7,758 nucleotides of DNA from Elusimicrobiota bacterium (GTDB lineage Bacteria > Elusimicrobiota > Elusimicrobia > UBA1565 > UBA9628). The stretch is taken from contig JAGWMT010000144.1 in the NCBI GenBank assembly GCA_028871595.1, positions 1 through 7,758 on the forward strand. The letters are read 5' to 3'. This document shows, piece by piece, positions 1 to 4,906 of the stretch. How positions within the stretch are numbered: the first letter of the stretch is position 1; the number at the start of each line of letters is the position of its first letter. Made by a program: the position numbers and the translations under genes. Below the pieces are notes generated by a model. It did not search any database. It saw only the letters and a program-made list of their open reading frames with translations, and was not told where the DNA came from.

Positions 1-326
1 TTTTTCTCCTCCGGCTTCGGCAGTCCGAGCTCCGCCGCCAGGGACGCCTCGCCGGAACGGCCGCGCGCGCAGTAGGCCATCGCCTTGTAATCGGGGGCTT
101 TGCCTTGAAACCGCGCCTGGCAGGACTTGATGGCGTCGGCCTGCCGTTGACGGAGGTAATCCTCCGGCTTCGCGCCGCCTTGGCAGGCCGCGTCCCAATC
201 GGCCTGGGAAATGCCCCAGTCCCAGGAGTACGCGGCGGAGTAGGCGGCGGCGCAGTCCGACGCCGCGGCCCGCGCCGGGGCGCTCCACAGAAGACCGAAG
301 ACCAGGATCGAGGTTCGAATCGCCAT
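1..326 (-). CDS. Secreted four-cysteine protein of unknown function (partial, C-terminus beyond window)
   Basis: Reading leftward from ATG at 326 there is an uninterrupted frame of 108 codons running off the left edge. The N-terminus (MAIRTSILVFGLLWSAPARA, then AAS) is a typical Sec signal peptide with an Ala-x-Ala cleavage site near residue 20. The mature part is rich in Ala, Trp and Tyr and has cysteines at about residues 25, 48, 69 and 86, an even count that could form two disulfides in the periplasm. It contains a YSAAYSWDWG segment and a QARFQGKAPDY segment, and the visible part ends in a charged PKPEEK stretch. I do not recognise the family and assign no function. No Shine-Dalgarno sequence lies at usual spacing, but TAGAAT ends 5 bases before the ATG, so a leaderless mRNA is likely. 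It is divergent from the two-gene module to its right. Codon use is strongly GC-biased, as in the main genome genes. Confidence 0.72.
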   Translation of the reverse strand, partial: MAIRTSILVFGLLWSAPARAAASDCAAAYSAAYSWDWGISQADWDAACQGGAKPEDYLRQRQADAIKSCQARFQGKAPDYKAMAYCARGRSGEASLAAELGLPKPEEK

Positions 327-331
327 TCGCG

Positions 332-337
332 ATTCTA
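332..337 (-). promoter_or_regulatory. Candidate -10 box (TAGAAT) for the secreted protein, leaderless spacing
   Basis: On the minus strand TAGAAT is followed by 5 bases and then the ATG at 326. Transcription normally starts about 7 bases after a -10 box, so the transcript would begin at or beside the start codon. No good -35 hexamer is visible at 16-18 bp. The call rests on the same arrangement recurring at several other genes in this window. Confidence 0.4.
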
Positions 338-375
338 GCATTCAGGATGTCCCTTACATGAGTTGATTCCGGCTC

Positions 376-404
376 TTTACACCACAATGCATGTCTGCTA
401 TAAT
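376..404 (+). promoter_or_regulatory. Strong sigma-70-type promoter of the two-gene module
   Basis: TTTACA (376-381) and TATAAT (399-404) are separated by exactly 17 bp, which is near consensus. The expected start is around 411, giving a leader of roughly 13 bases before the ATG at 424. Both arms of a 10-bp inverted repeat overlap this promoter: the left arm covers the -35 box and the right arm covers the predicted start site. A protein bound there would block RNA polymerase, so autoregulation is likely by inference. Confidence 0.75.
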
Positions 405-417
405 TACTGTGGTGTAA
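377..417. repeat. Inverted repeat (left element) over the module promoter, probable operator
   Basis: TTACACCACA (377-386) and TGTGGTGTAA (408-417) are perfect reverse complements separated by 21 bp. The arm centres are 31 bp apart, about three helical turns, so a dimer or two dimers could bind one face. The right arm, extended by one base (TGTGGTGTAAG, 408-418), recurs exactly at 1425-1435 beyond the end of the second gene. The same element is therefore present on both sides of the module, and it could be an operator, a recombination or mobility end, or both. Confidence 0.7.
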
Positions 418-423
418 GAATAT

Positions 424-732
424 ATGCCCATCCTGAAAGACATCCTTCAAGAGAGTCTGGATTATTATCTGGACTTGGACAAGCGGCTGAAAGCCCGTCT
501 CGGCGAGTTGCCTCGCGGCAGCATCCTCAAACGGCGGATCGGCCGCAAGGATTACTATTACCTCAAACTGCGTGATGGCGATAGCGTCGAATCGCGCTAT
601 CTAGGCAAGGAACGACCCGCCGACCTGGATAAATCCTTGGCGGAGCGGCGCCTGATCCGGCGCCAGATCAAAGAAGTCCGCGAAAACCTCAAGATCCTGG
701 CCCGCGTGGGCAAGCGGAGGAGCAAGAAATAA
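424..732 (+). CDS. Small basic coiled-coil protein, putative antitoxin partner of the nucleotidyltransferase
   Basis: This 102-residue protein is the first gene of a two-gene operon. Three parts are visible: a helical N-terminus (about 1-30, DILQESLDYYLDLDKRLKAR), a beta-rich centre (about 31-62) with GSILKRRIGRKDYYYLK followed by ESRYLGK, and a charged C-terminal helix ending in a basic KRRSKK tail. The centre resembles the G-S-x-x-K-R...YYYL...R...S-R-Y-L-G pattern I associate with small uncharacterised proteins of this size, some beside nucleotidyltransferase genes; I cannot name the family with certainty. The basic charge and the operator-like repeat over its promoter suggest that it binds nucleic acid, its own promoter or the partner's RNA substrate. 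A weak GGTG lies about 8 bases before the ATG. The stop is separated by one base from the next start, so translation is probably coupled. The antitoxin role is inferred from gene order only. Confidence 0.8.
   Translation: MPILKDILQESLDYYLDLDKRLKARLGELPRGSILKRRIGRKDYYYLKLRDGDSVESRYLGKERPADLDKSLAERRLIRRQIKEVRENLKILARVGKRRSKK
716..722 (+). promoter_or_regulatory. Shine-Dalgarno sequence that decides the TTG start at 734
   Basis: GGAGGAG lies inside the end of the upstream gene, 11 bases before TTG 734. It is the best ribosome-binding site in the window. The following frame has no ATG or GTG near its N-terminus, and the nucleotidyltransferase motif begins at residue 26, so TTG is the most credible start. 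Confidence 0.7.
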
Positions 733-733
733 C

Positions 734-1420
734 TTGGAAGACCTGTTCCAAACGCTCCTGAAGACCTTCGACGATCTCGGCCTGTGGAAAGACGGCGTCG
801 AACTCATCGGCAGTTGGTCTTTCCTGCTTTATCAGCGCCATCTCGGCGTCCGAGCCCTTCCACTGAGAACCCAGGACATCGACTTCCTTCTCCCTTGGCC
901 GTACCGCGGAAGGATGGTGGATTTATCGGCGCGACTCGCGGAACTCGGCTTTCACTCCGCGATGACGAGCGGCGGCTCGATCTACTTCGTCCATCCTGAG
1001 CTCAAGCTGGAGTTCTTGACGCCGGAGCGCGGGAAGGGCGGGCAAGACTTCCGGCTCGTGAAGCCATTAGGAATCAAAGCCATACCCCTCCGCTTTATGG
1101 ACATTCTATTAGAGGACTCGATGATCATCAGCAGCGATGGACTCAAAGCCCGCGTTCCGGCCCCGATGAATTTCTGCATCCACAAGCTGATGATCGCCCA
1201 ACGCCGCCCCGCCGCCGCGAAACGCGAGAAAGACATCCAGCAGGCGGTCTATATCCTGGGAATCCTCGATCCGGTCGAATTTGCCAAGCTCACGACGGCT
1301 CTCCCTCCGAAATGGCGAGCGCTCGTCCGCATGAGCCTGGAGTCGGCGTGGGAGATGTTCCCCCTGGAGCGCGGCACACTCGCCAAGTTTTCAATTGCAC
1401 CACAAATGTTAAAAGATTAA
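734..1420 (+). CDS. MNT-fold nucleotidyltransferase, putative toxin of a toxin-antitoxin pair
   Basis: This 228-residue protein has the signature of the polymerase-beta-type nucleotidyltransferase fold: G-S-W at residues 26-28, then R-T-x-D-I-D (Asp48 and Asp50, metal ligands), with Glu93 in LKLEFL as the probable third carboxylate. A helical C-terminal part follows with MNFCIHKLMIAQRR (about 145-158) and a K-R-E-K-D-I-Q-Q-A motif (163-171). This resembles the NTP_transf_8 / AbiEii-like group, whose studied members transfer nucleotides to RNA or protein and act as toxins. All catalytic positions appear intact. It starts with TTG one base after the stop of the small upstream gene and has a strong GGAGGAG, so it is co-translated with it. 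An inverted-repeat element overlaps its last codons and the downstream flank. The fold is well supported; the toxin role and substrate are inferred from family and operon structure. A housekeeping or resistance-type transferase is the alternative. Confidence 0.85.
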   Translation: MEDLFQTLLKTFDDLGLWKDGVELIGSWSFLLYQRHLGVRALPLRTQDIDFLLPWPYRGRMVDLSARLAELGFHSAMTSGGSIYFVHPELKLEFLTPERGKGGQDFRLVKPLGIKAIPLRFMDILLEDSMIISSDGLKARVPAPMNFCIHKLMIAQRRPAAAKREKDIQQAVYILGILDPVEFAKLTTALPPKWRALVRMSLESAWEMFPLERGTLAKFSIAPQMLKD

Positions 1421-1435
1421 TTTTTGTGGTGTAAG
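1398..1435. repeat. Inverted repeat (right element) closing the two-gene module
   Basis: CACCACAAA (1398-1406) and TTTGTGGTG (1423-1431) are perfect 9-bp reverse complements with a 16-bp spacer. The right arm continues as TGTGGTGTAAG (1425-1435), identical over 11 bp to 408-418 in front of the module. The left arm shares CACCACAA with the left element. It overlaps the last codons of the nucleotidyltransferase gene. It could fold as a hairpin, but no T-run follows, so I do not call it a rho-independent terminator. Confidence 0.65.
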
Positions 1436-1479
1436 CCGTTGCCTAACCCCCTCCGGGCCAAAACCACGTTTACTCGCGT

Positions 1480-1978
1480 CTACGGATCAGGTCGGCCGAG
1501 TTTTCCGGGGAGACTGTTGAATCTAGAACTGAATATCGCCATGGTTGCTTGAAGTCCCAGCAAGATGCCTCCCCCCATTGCTAACGGCACTAGTGCCTCG
1601 ACGTAGAACGGAACTGGAGATAGCGCAATACGGATCAGAGTGACGAGGCCCCAAGCCAAGCAGACGTAAGCCGCAACGTGAAAGAATTGCAACGGGTCTT
1701 GGAAATTGAAAGGATTGAGCAGCCACGATGGACGGCGCCAAAGCTTTTCTGACCAAGGACTGAGAGTCTGGAACCCGAGGACAAGCACAAGAGCTATTGG
1801 GGAAAAAATGGCGATGACAAGCAAATATCCCCAACTAATCTGGGGGTTTGCTTCCGGAGCGAGCGGGACAAAAAAACGTTTCGATTCCTGAGAAAAGAAT
1901 CAACCCTACACGCACATACGTCCAGATATTCATATTGCGTGGGACCAAACTTCGAATTAGACTGGTCAGATTGTTCAC
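1480..1978 (-). pseudogene. Small integral membrane protein, frame broken by one base in an A7/T7 tract
   Basis: Two adjacent minus-strand frames join into one membrane protein. From GTG 1978 the frame reads M(V)NNLTSLIRSLVPRNM, then NIWTYVRVGLILFSGIETFF, up to a seven-base T tract (A1870-1876 on the plus strand). Beyond it this frame reads a hydrophilic tail and stops. Removing one T continues into VPLAPEANPQISWGYLLVIA and on through SSRFNSLPGKLGRPDP, ending at 1480. The restored product is about 165 residues with four likely transmembrane helices near residues 20-36, 49-70, 93-113 and 118-140. The start is supported by a promoter with a 17-bp spacer and -10 box 6 bases before the GTG. The family is not recognised; a DoxX-like or other four-helix membrane protein is possible. 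The break may be a real mutation, a homopolymer sequencing error, or a site of transcriptional slippage that still makes full-length protein. Confidence 0.66.
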
Positions 1979-1984
1979 CTGCGG

Positions 1985-2013
1985 ATTGTAGGGCGAAAAC
2001 CATGCTTTCGCAA
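1985..2013 (-). promoter_or_regulatory. Sigma-70-type promoter of the broken membrane-protein gene
   Basis: On the minus strand TTGCGA (2013-2008) and TACAAT (1990-1985) are separated by exactly 17 bp. TACAAT is followed by 6 bases and then GTG 1978, so the transcript would be leaderless or nearly so. Among the leaderless-type sites in this window it has the best -35 box. Confidence 0.6.
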
Positions 2014-2141
2014 TAGGCGCCCCTTATGAGCACAACACTTGAAAAGAAAAAGCCCTCCATTGCTTGGGGACTTTCGTGTAATTACGTGTCGTTTAGAGTG
2101 CCTGCCCTTCCAAGATTCGAACTGGCCGGGCCCCGAACTGT

Positions 2142-2147
2142 TAAAAT
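2142..2147 (+). promoter_or_regulatory. Candidate -10 box (TAAAAT) for the OsmC-family gene, leaderless spacing
   Basis: TAAAAT is followed by 6 bases and then ATG 2154. No purine-rich Shine-Dalgarno sequence precedes that ATG, and no -35 hexamer is convincing at 16-18 bp. The spacing matches the other candidate leaderless starts in the window. Confidence 0.45.
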
Positions 2148-2153
2148 GGCTTC

Positions 2154-2558
2154 ATGGTGAAAATGAACGCCGTCTATGAAGGCACCCTGCGCTGCGTGCT
2201 GACCCACGAATCCTCCGGCACGCGCCTGGAGACCGACGCGCCCAAGGACAACATGGGCAAGGGCGAGCGCTTCTCCCCCACCGACCTGGTGGGCGCCGCG
2301 TTCGCCGGCTGCGTGCTCACGACCATGGCCATCGTCGCCCAGCGCGACGGCGTCGAACTCCGGGGCGCCCGCGCCGAGGTCTCCAAGGAGATGACCTCCG
2401 CCCCCCGCCGCATCGGGGCCCTGCCGCTCACGGTCACCATGCCGGCGAGCCTTCCGGCGGACTACCGCGCCAAGCTGGAGAACGCCGCGCGCACGTGCCC
2501 CGTGCACAAAAGCCTGCATCCCGACTTGAAGGCCGAGATCACCTTCGTGTACGCCTAG
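2154..2558 (+). CDS. OsmC/Ohr-family thiol peroxidase-like protein
   Basis: This 134-residue cytoplasmic protein matches the OsmC fold in length and motifs. It has G-x-R-F-S-P-T-D-L-V-G-A-A-F-A-G-C at about residues 37-53 with the peroxidatic Cys53, and T-C-P-V-H-K-S-L at 114-121 with the second cysteine, Cys115. Family members reduce organic hydroperoxides or hydrogen peroxide with this cysteine pair, often using lipoyl or low-molecular-weight thiols; the physiological substrate cannot be read from the sequence. The start is ATG 2154, placed 6 bases after TAAAAT; ATG 2163 (MNAVYEG) is an alternative three codons in. It is transcribed alone. Its TAG stop overlaps the stop of the convergent outer-membrane gene within a shared CTAG (2555-2558), leaving no space for a terminator. 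Both cysteines and the surrounding residues are intact, so the enzyme is probably functional. Confidence 0.9.
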   Translation: MVKMNAVYEGTLRCVLTHESSGTRLETDAPKDNMGKGERFSPTDLVGAAFAGCVLTTMAIVAQRDGVELRGARAEVSKEMTSAPRRIGALPLTVTMPASLPADYRAKLENAARTCPVHKSLHPDLKAEITFVYA

Positions 2559-3735
2559 ATGATCTTCGCGCGCAGGTACAGAATGAAGGACGTCGGCGCG
2601 GACCCGTAGGCGGGCTTGAGCGCTTCCGGGATGACGATCACGCTCCCCACCCCGCCCAGGCCCCAGCGCACGCGCGCGTGGGGCGGGAAATCGTAGATGT
2701 AGCCCAGGCGGACCTTGCCCACGGCGAACGCGCTCCCCGCCAAGGGCCCCCCGTCGAACAGCTCGTCCTTTTGGACTCTCTCGGCGCGGCCGAACACCGT
2801 GTGGACGCCCGCGATGTGAACCTCGGATTCCAGCAGGTAGGCGTCCAAGGTCCGGCCGGGGCGGTTTCGGTCGCGGCCGAAGGCGAACGTCGTCTGCCCC
2901 GGGCAGTCCCATGCTTTCCAATTCATGCTGGCGGAGGCGGTGACGCGGTCCTGGTTCACCGCGGGCGTCAGCTGCTCCGGGCTGACGATGTGGCCGTAGC
3001 TGACCCGCAGGGACCAATCGCGGGACGGGTTGAACGACAGCCGCGTCGAGTAAGAATCCAAGTCGGGCTTCTCGATGTCCCAACGATATTGGTCCGGCTC
3101 CCGGCCGCGGAAGGCCGAGCCCTCCAGCTTTAAATCGCGCCAGATGTAGCCCAAGGCGGTCACGCCGAAGGTCACGTGGGAGGAGTCCAGCCAATGGTGG
3201 GTGATCGGCGCCTCCGGGTTGTCCATGCCCGACCCGCGGTGCATGAACGCCGTGGGCCCCAAGGCCGGCTCGCCGGGCAGGCCGAAGTAGCCGAATACGG
3301 AGGAATTCTCGTTCAGCGGGGAGCTGTACGTCGCCGCCATTTCCATGAACAGATCGTGCGGGTGCTGGCGGTCGATCAGCCCGTCGCGGCCGTTCGCCGT
3401 CTCTCCGGAGAGACCATTCCGCGCAGGCCGAACGTCCCCGGCCCCATGGGACGCTGGGCCATCGCCATCAGCATGCTCTCGCCGAAATTCTTGTCCGCCC
3501 CGCGCGGCCCGCCCTGACGGTCGTAGATCGCGTCGGCGTAGCCGTGAATCATCACGCGCCAGTCGCCTTCCATGAGGTGGAGGCCCGCATGCGGCGTGGA
3601 CTCGGGCTGCCAGCTGGTGCCCGAGGCCTCGCGCGTCATCGGGTAGGACCCGTACATCCCGCTCATGCCCATCGCGGACGCGGAACGCAGCAGCAGCGGC
3701 GAGAGAAGGAGCGCGGCGAGGCTCGAGAATCTCAT
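2555..3735 (-). pseudogene. Outer-membrane beta-barrel-like protein, interrupted by a frame-changing deletion
   Basis: From ATG 3735 the minus strand encodes a signal peptide (MRFSSLAALLLSPLLLRSASA) and a Met/Gly-rich start, then YPMTREASGTSWQPESTPHA, GDWRVMIHGYAD, YDRQGGPRGADKNF and AQRPMGPGTFGLRGMVS. At 3409/3410 the frame changes: GETANGRDGLIDRQHPHDLF and the rest, to TAG at 2555, are in another frame. Both halves belong to one family I recognise by its TREASGTSWQP, GGPRG and DRQHPHDLF motifs, an uncharacterised group of exported proteins whose later part has alternating polar/hydrophobic strands and looks like an outer-membrane barrel. From memory, intact members have about 16-17 residues (an LEP...GYPLLLQT-like segment) between MVS and GET that are missing here, so roughly 50 bp seem lost. 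The break lies in a perfect 16-bp palindrome. Full length would be about 410 residues. It may be a true pseudogene or an assembly artefact. Function is unknown. Confidence 0.8.
3399..3414. repeat. Perfect 16-bp palindrome at the frame break
   Basis: GTCTCTCCGGAGAGAC is identical to its own reverse complement. It sits exactly where the outer-membrane gene changes frame and where about 16-17 family-conserved residues seem to be absent. It may have been created by the deletion joining GTCTC to TCCGGAGAGAC, or its extended form may have promoted slippage. Confidence 0.85.
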
Positions 3736-3742
3736 AGGCGGT

Positions 3743-3748
3743 ATTCTA
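3743..3748 (-). promoter_or_regulatory. Candidate -10 box (TAGAAT) for the outer-membrane gene
   Basis: On the minus strand TAGAAT is followed by 7 bases and ATG 3735, the leaderless spacing seen elsewhere here. It faces away from the TATAAT of the divergent transporter gene 14 bp to its right. Confidence 0.5.
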
Positions 3749-3762
3749 CGCAATCCGCACGC

Positions 3763-3768
3763 TATAAT
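3763..3768 (+). promoter_or_regulatory. Candidate -10 box (TATAAT) for the transporter gene
   Basis: A perfect TATAAT is followed by 5 bases and GTG 3774, which places the expected transcription start at the start codon. A -35 box 17 bp upstream would fall on the -10 box of the divergent gene, so the two promoters share the 38-bp gap. Confidence 0.55.
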
Positions 3769-3773
3769 CACTC

Positions 3774-4643
3774 GTGGACTTGATTCCGGCGCTCCTCGCT
3801 CCTCTGCTCTTCGGCCTGGGCGCGGTCGCCTCGAAAGCCCTTCTGACCGACGTGCCTCCCGTGCTGCTGGCGGGACTTCTCTATCTGGGCTCCGGGTTGG
3901 GGCTGGGGACGGTCTGGCTTCTGCGCCCCCGCGCCTCGCCTCTGGCCGGAGCGCCGCCGGCGCGCGCCGATTTCCCCTGGCTGGCCGGAGCCATCCTGTG
4001 CGGCGGCGTCGCCGGCCCCGTTCTGCTGATGATGGGTCTGGCCAGGACTTCGGCCTCGGCGGGTTCGCTCCTGCTGAATTTGGAAACGGCGTTCACCGCC
4101 GTCCTGGCCTGGTCTTTTTTCGGAGAGCGCGCGAGCGGGAAGCTCGCCGCCGGAATCGGCTTGGTTCTCCTGGGCGGCGCCGTGCTGTCCTGGCCGGAGC
4201 CCGGCCTACTGGCGGAGTCGCGCTGGCAAGGAAGCCTGCTCATCGCGGCCGCCTGTCTGGCCTGGGGCTTGGACAACAACCTGTCCCAGAGGATTTCCGG
4301 CAAGGATCCGGTCGTCATCGCCGCGCTCAAAGGACTTGTCGCGGGCGCCGTGAACGTCGGCCTGGCTGCGGCTGCGGGAGCCCGCTGGCCGGGAATCATT
4401 CCGGTCGCCAAGGCCGGATTGGTCGGCTTTCTCAGCTACGGCGTCAGCCTGGTCTGCTTCATTCTTTCCCTGCGGAAACTGGGCAGCGCGCGGACCAGCC
4501 TGTACTTCGCGCTGGCGCCGTTCATCGGCGCCGCCTTCGGAATCGCCTTTCTGCATGAGCCGATGACGGTCCGGCTCGCGCTGGGCGCCGGACTGATGGC
4601 GGCGGCGGCGTTTCTCGGACTGCAGCCGCCCTCGGAATCCTAA
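3774..4643 (+). CDS. EamA-family (DMT superfamily) inner-membrane transporter
   Basis: This 289-residue protein is almost entirely hydrophobic, with about ten transmembrane helices in two similar halves, the standard architecture of the drug/metabolite transporter superfamily. The first half ends in the typical EamA stretch ARTSASAGSLLLNLETAFTA, then FFGERASGKLAAGIGLVLLGGAVLS (shown in part), at about residues 87-140. The second half repeats it as RKLGSARTSLYFALAPFIGA and FLHEPMTVRLALGAGLMAAA near the C-terminus. Family members export amino acids, nucleosides, polyamines or toxic small molecules; the substrate cannot be inferred. The start is GTG 3774, 5 bases after TATAAT; no Shine-Dalgarno sequence is present and there is no nearby in-frame ATG. 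It is divergent from the outer-membrane gene and converges on the small secreted-protein gene with only 8 bp between stops. Length and both repeats are complete. Confidence 0.92.
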   Translation: MDLIPALLAPLLFGLGAVASKALLTDVPPVLLAGLLYLGSGLGLGTVWLLRPRASPLAGAPPARADFPWLAGAILCGGVAGPVLLMMGLARTSASAGSLLLNLETAFTAVLAWSFFGERASGKLAAGIGLVLLGGAVLSWPEPGLLAESRWQGSLLIAAACLAWGLDNNLSQRISGKDPVVIAALKGLVAGAVNVGLAAAAGARWPGIIPVAKAGLVGFLSYGVSLVCFILSLRKLGSARTSLYFALAPFIGAAFGIAFLHEPMTVRLALGAGLMAAAAFLGLQPPSES

Positions 4644-4651
4644 ATCCGCGC

Positions 4652-4906
4652 CTACAAGGTCTTCTCGTCGCCGCGATCGCCCGCCACCAGGTACAGGGAG
4701 CCGCCCGTCATCACGCACATCTTCGCGCACTTCGCGTGCTTAGGCCCCGACCCCGCGTGGCTCAGGTAGCACCCCATGTCCACCAGTTCTCAGGACAAGG
4801 TCGCGGCCGAACCCGCCTCGGCCTTTTCGTCGTGAGGACCTTCATGCGCCGCCGCGAAGCCCGCGCACAGCGCCAACGCCAACAGCCCCGTCGTCAGCGT
4901 CTTCAT
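4652..4906 (-). pseudogene. Small secreted Cys/His protein interrupted by an in-frame TGA
   Basis: From ATG 4906 the minus strand encodes 84 residues with one internal TGA at codon 39 (4790-4792). It begins with a signal peptide (MKTLTTGLLALALCAGFAAA), then HEGPHDEKAEAGSAATLS. After the TGA comes ELVDMGCYLSHAGSGPKHAK, then CAKMCVMTGGSLYLVAGD and DRGDEKTL. The part after the TGA fits a small periplasmic family with a G-x-V-D-x-x-C-Y...H...KHxxCAxxC pattern, in which the residue before E-L-V-D is, as I recall, usually glycine; GGA to TGA is a single change. The reading frame is otherwise clean to TAG at 4652, so the lesion is recent or the codon is recoded. Its ATG overlaps the TGA stop of the TolC-like gene (4903-4906), and GGGAG lies 6 bases before it, so the two are co-translated. 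The Cys and His residues suggest metal or redox binding. The function is not established. Confidence 0.68.

Noticed and set aside
1398..1431. Rho-independent terminator after the nucleotidyltransferase gene
   Set aside because: The 9-bp stem has a 16-base loop and is AT-rich at its base, with no following T-run on either strand; it is better explained as the second copy of the repeat element.
2110..2125. tRNA T-arm-like sequence on the minus strand (CCAG TTCGAAT CTTGG) just before the OsmC-family gene, as a possible att-site remnant
   Set aside because: The stem lacks one base, no acceptor, D or anticodon arms can be built around it, and TTCGAA-type palindromes occur by chance.
2082..3194. 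Long 370-codon minus-strand open frame rich in Arg, Gly and Pro
   Set aside because: It overlaps the OsmC-family gene and the outer-membrane gene in other frames, has no recognisable motif, and its composition is that of an out-of-frame reading of GC-rich coding DNA.
4790..4792. TGA reassigned to glycine (as in SR1/Gracilibacteria)
   Set aside because: TGA terminates the reductase (7092-7094) and the TolC-like gene (4903-4905) at natural C-termini that overlap the next start codon, so the standard stop meaning applies here.
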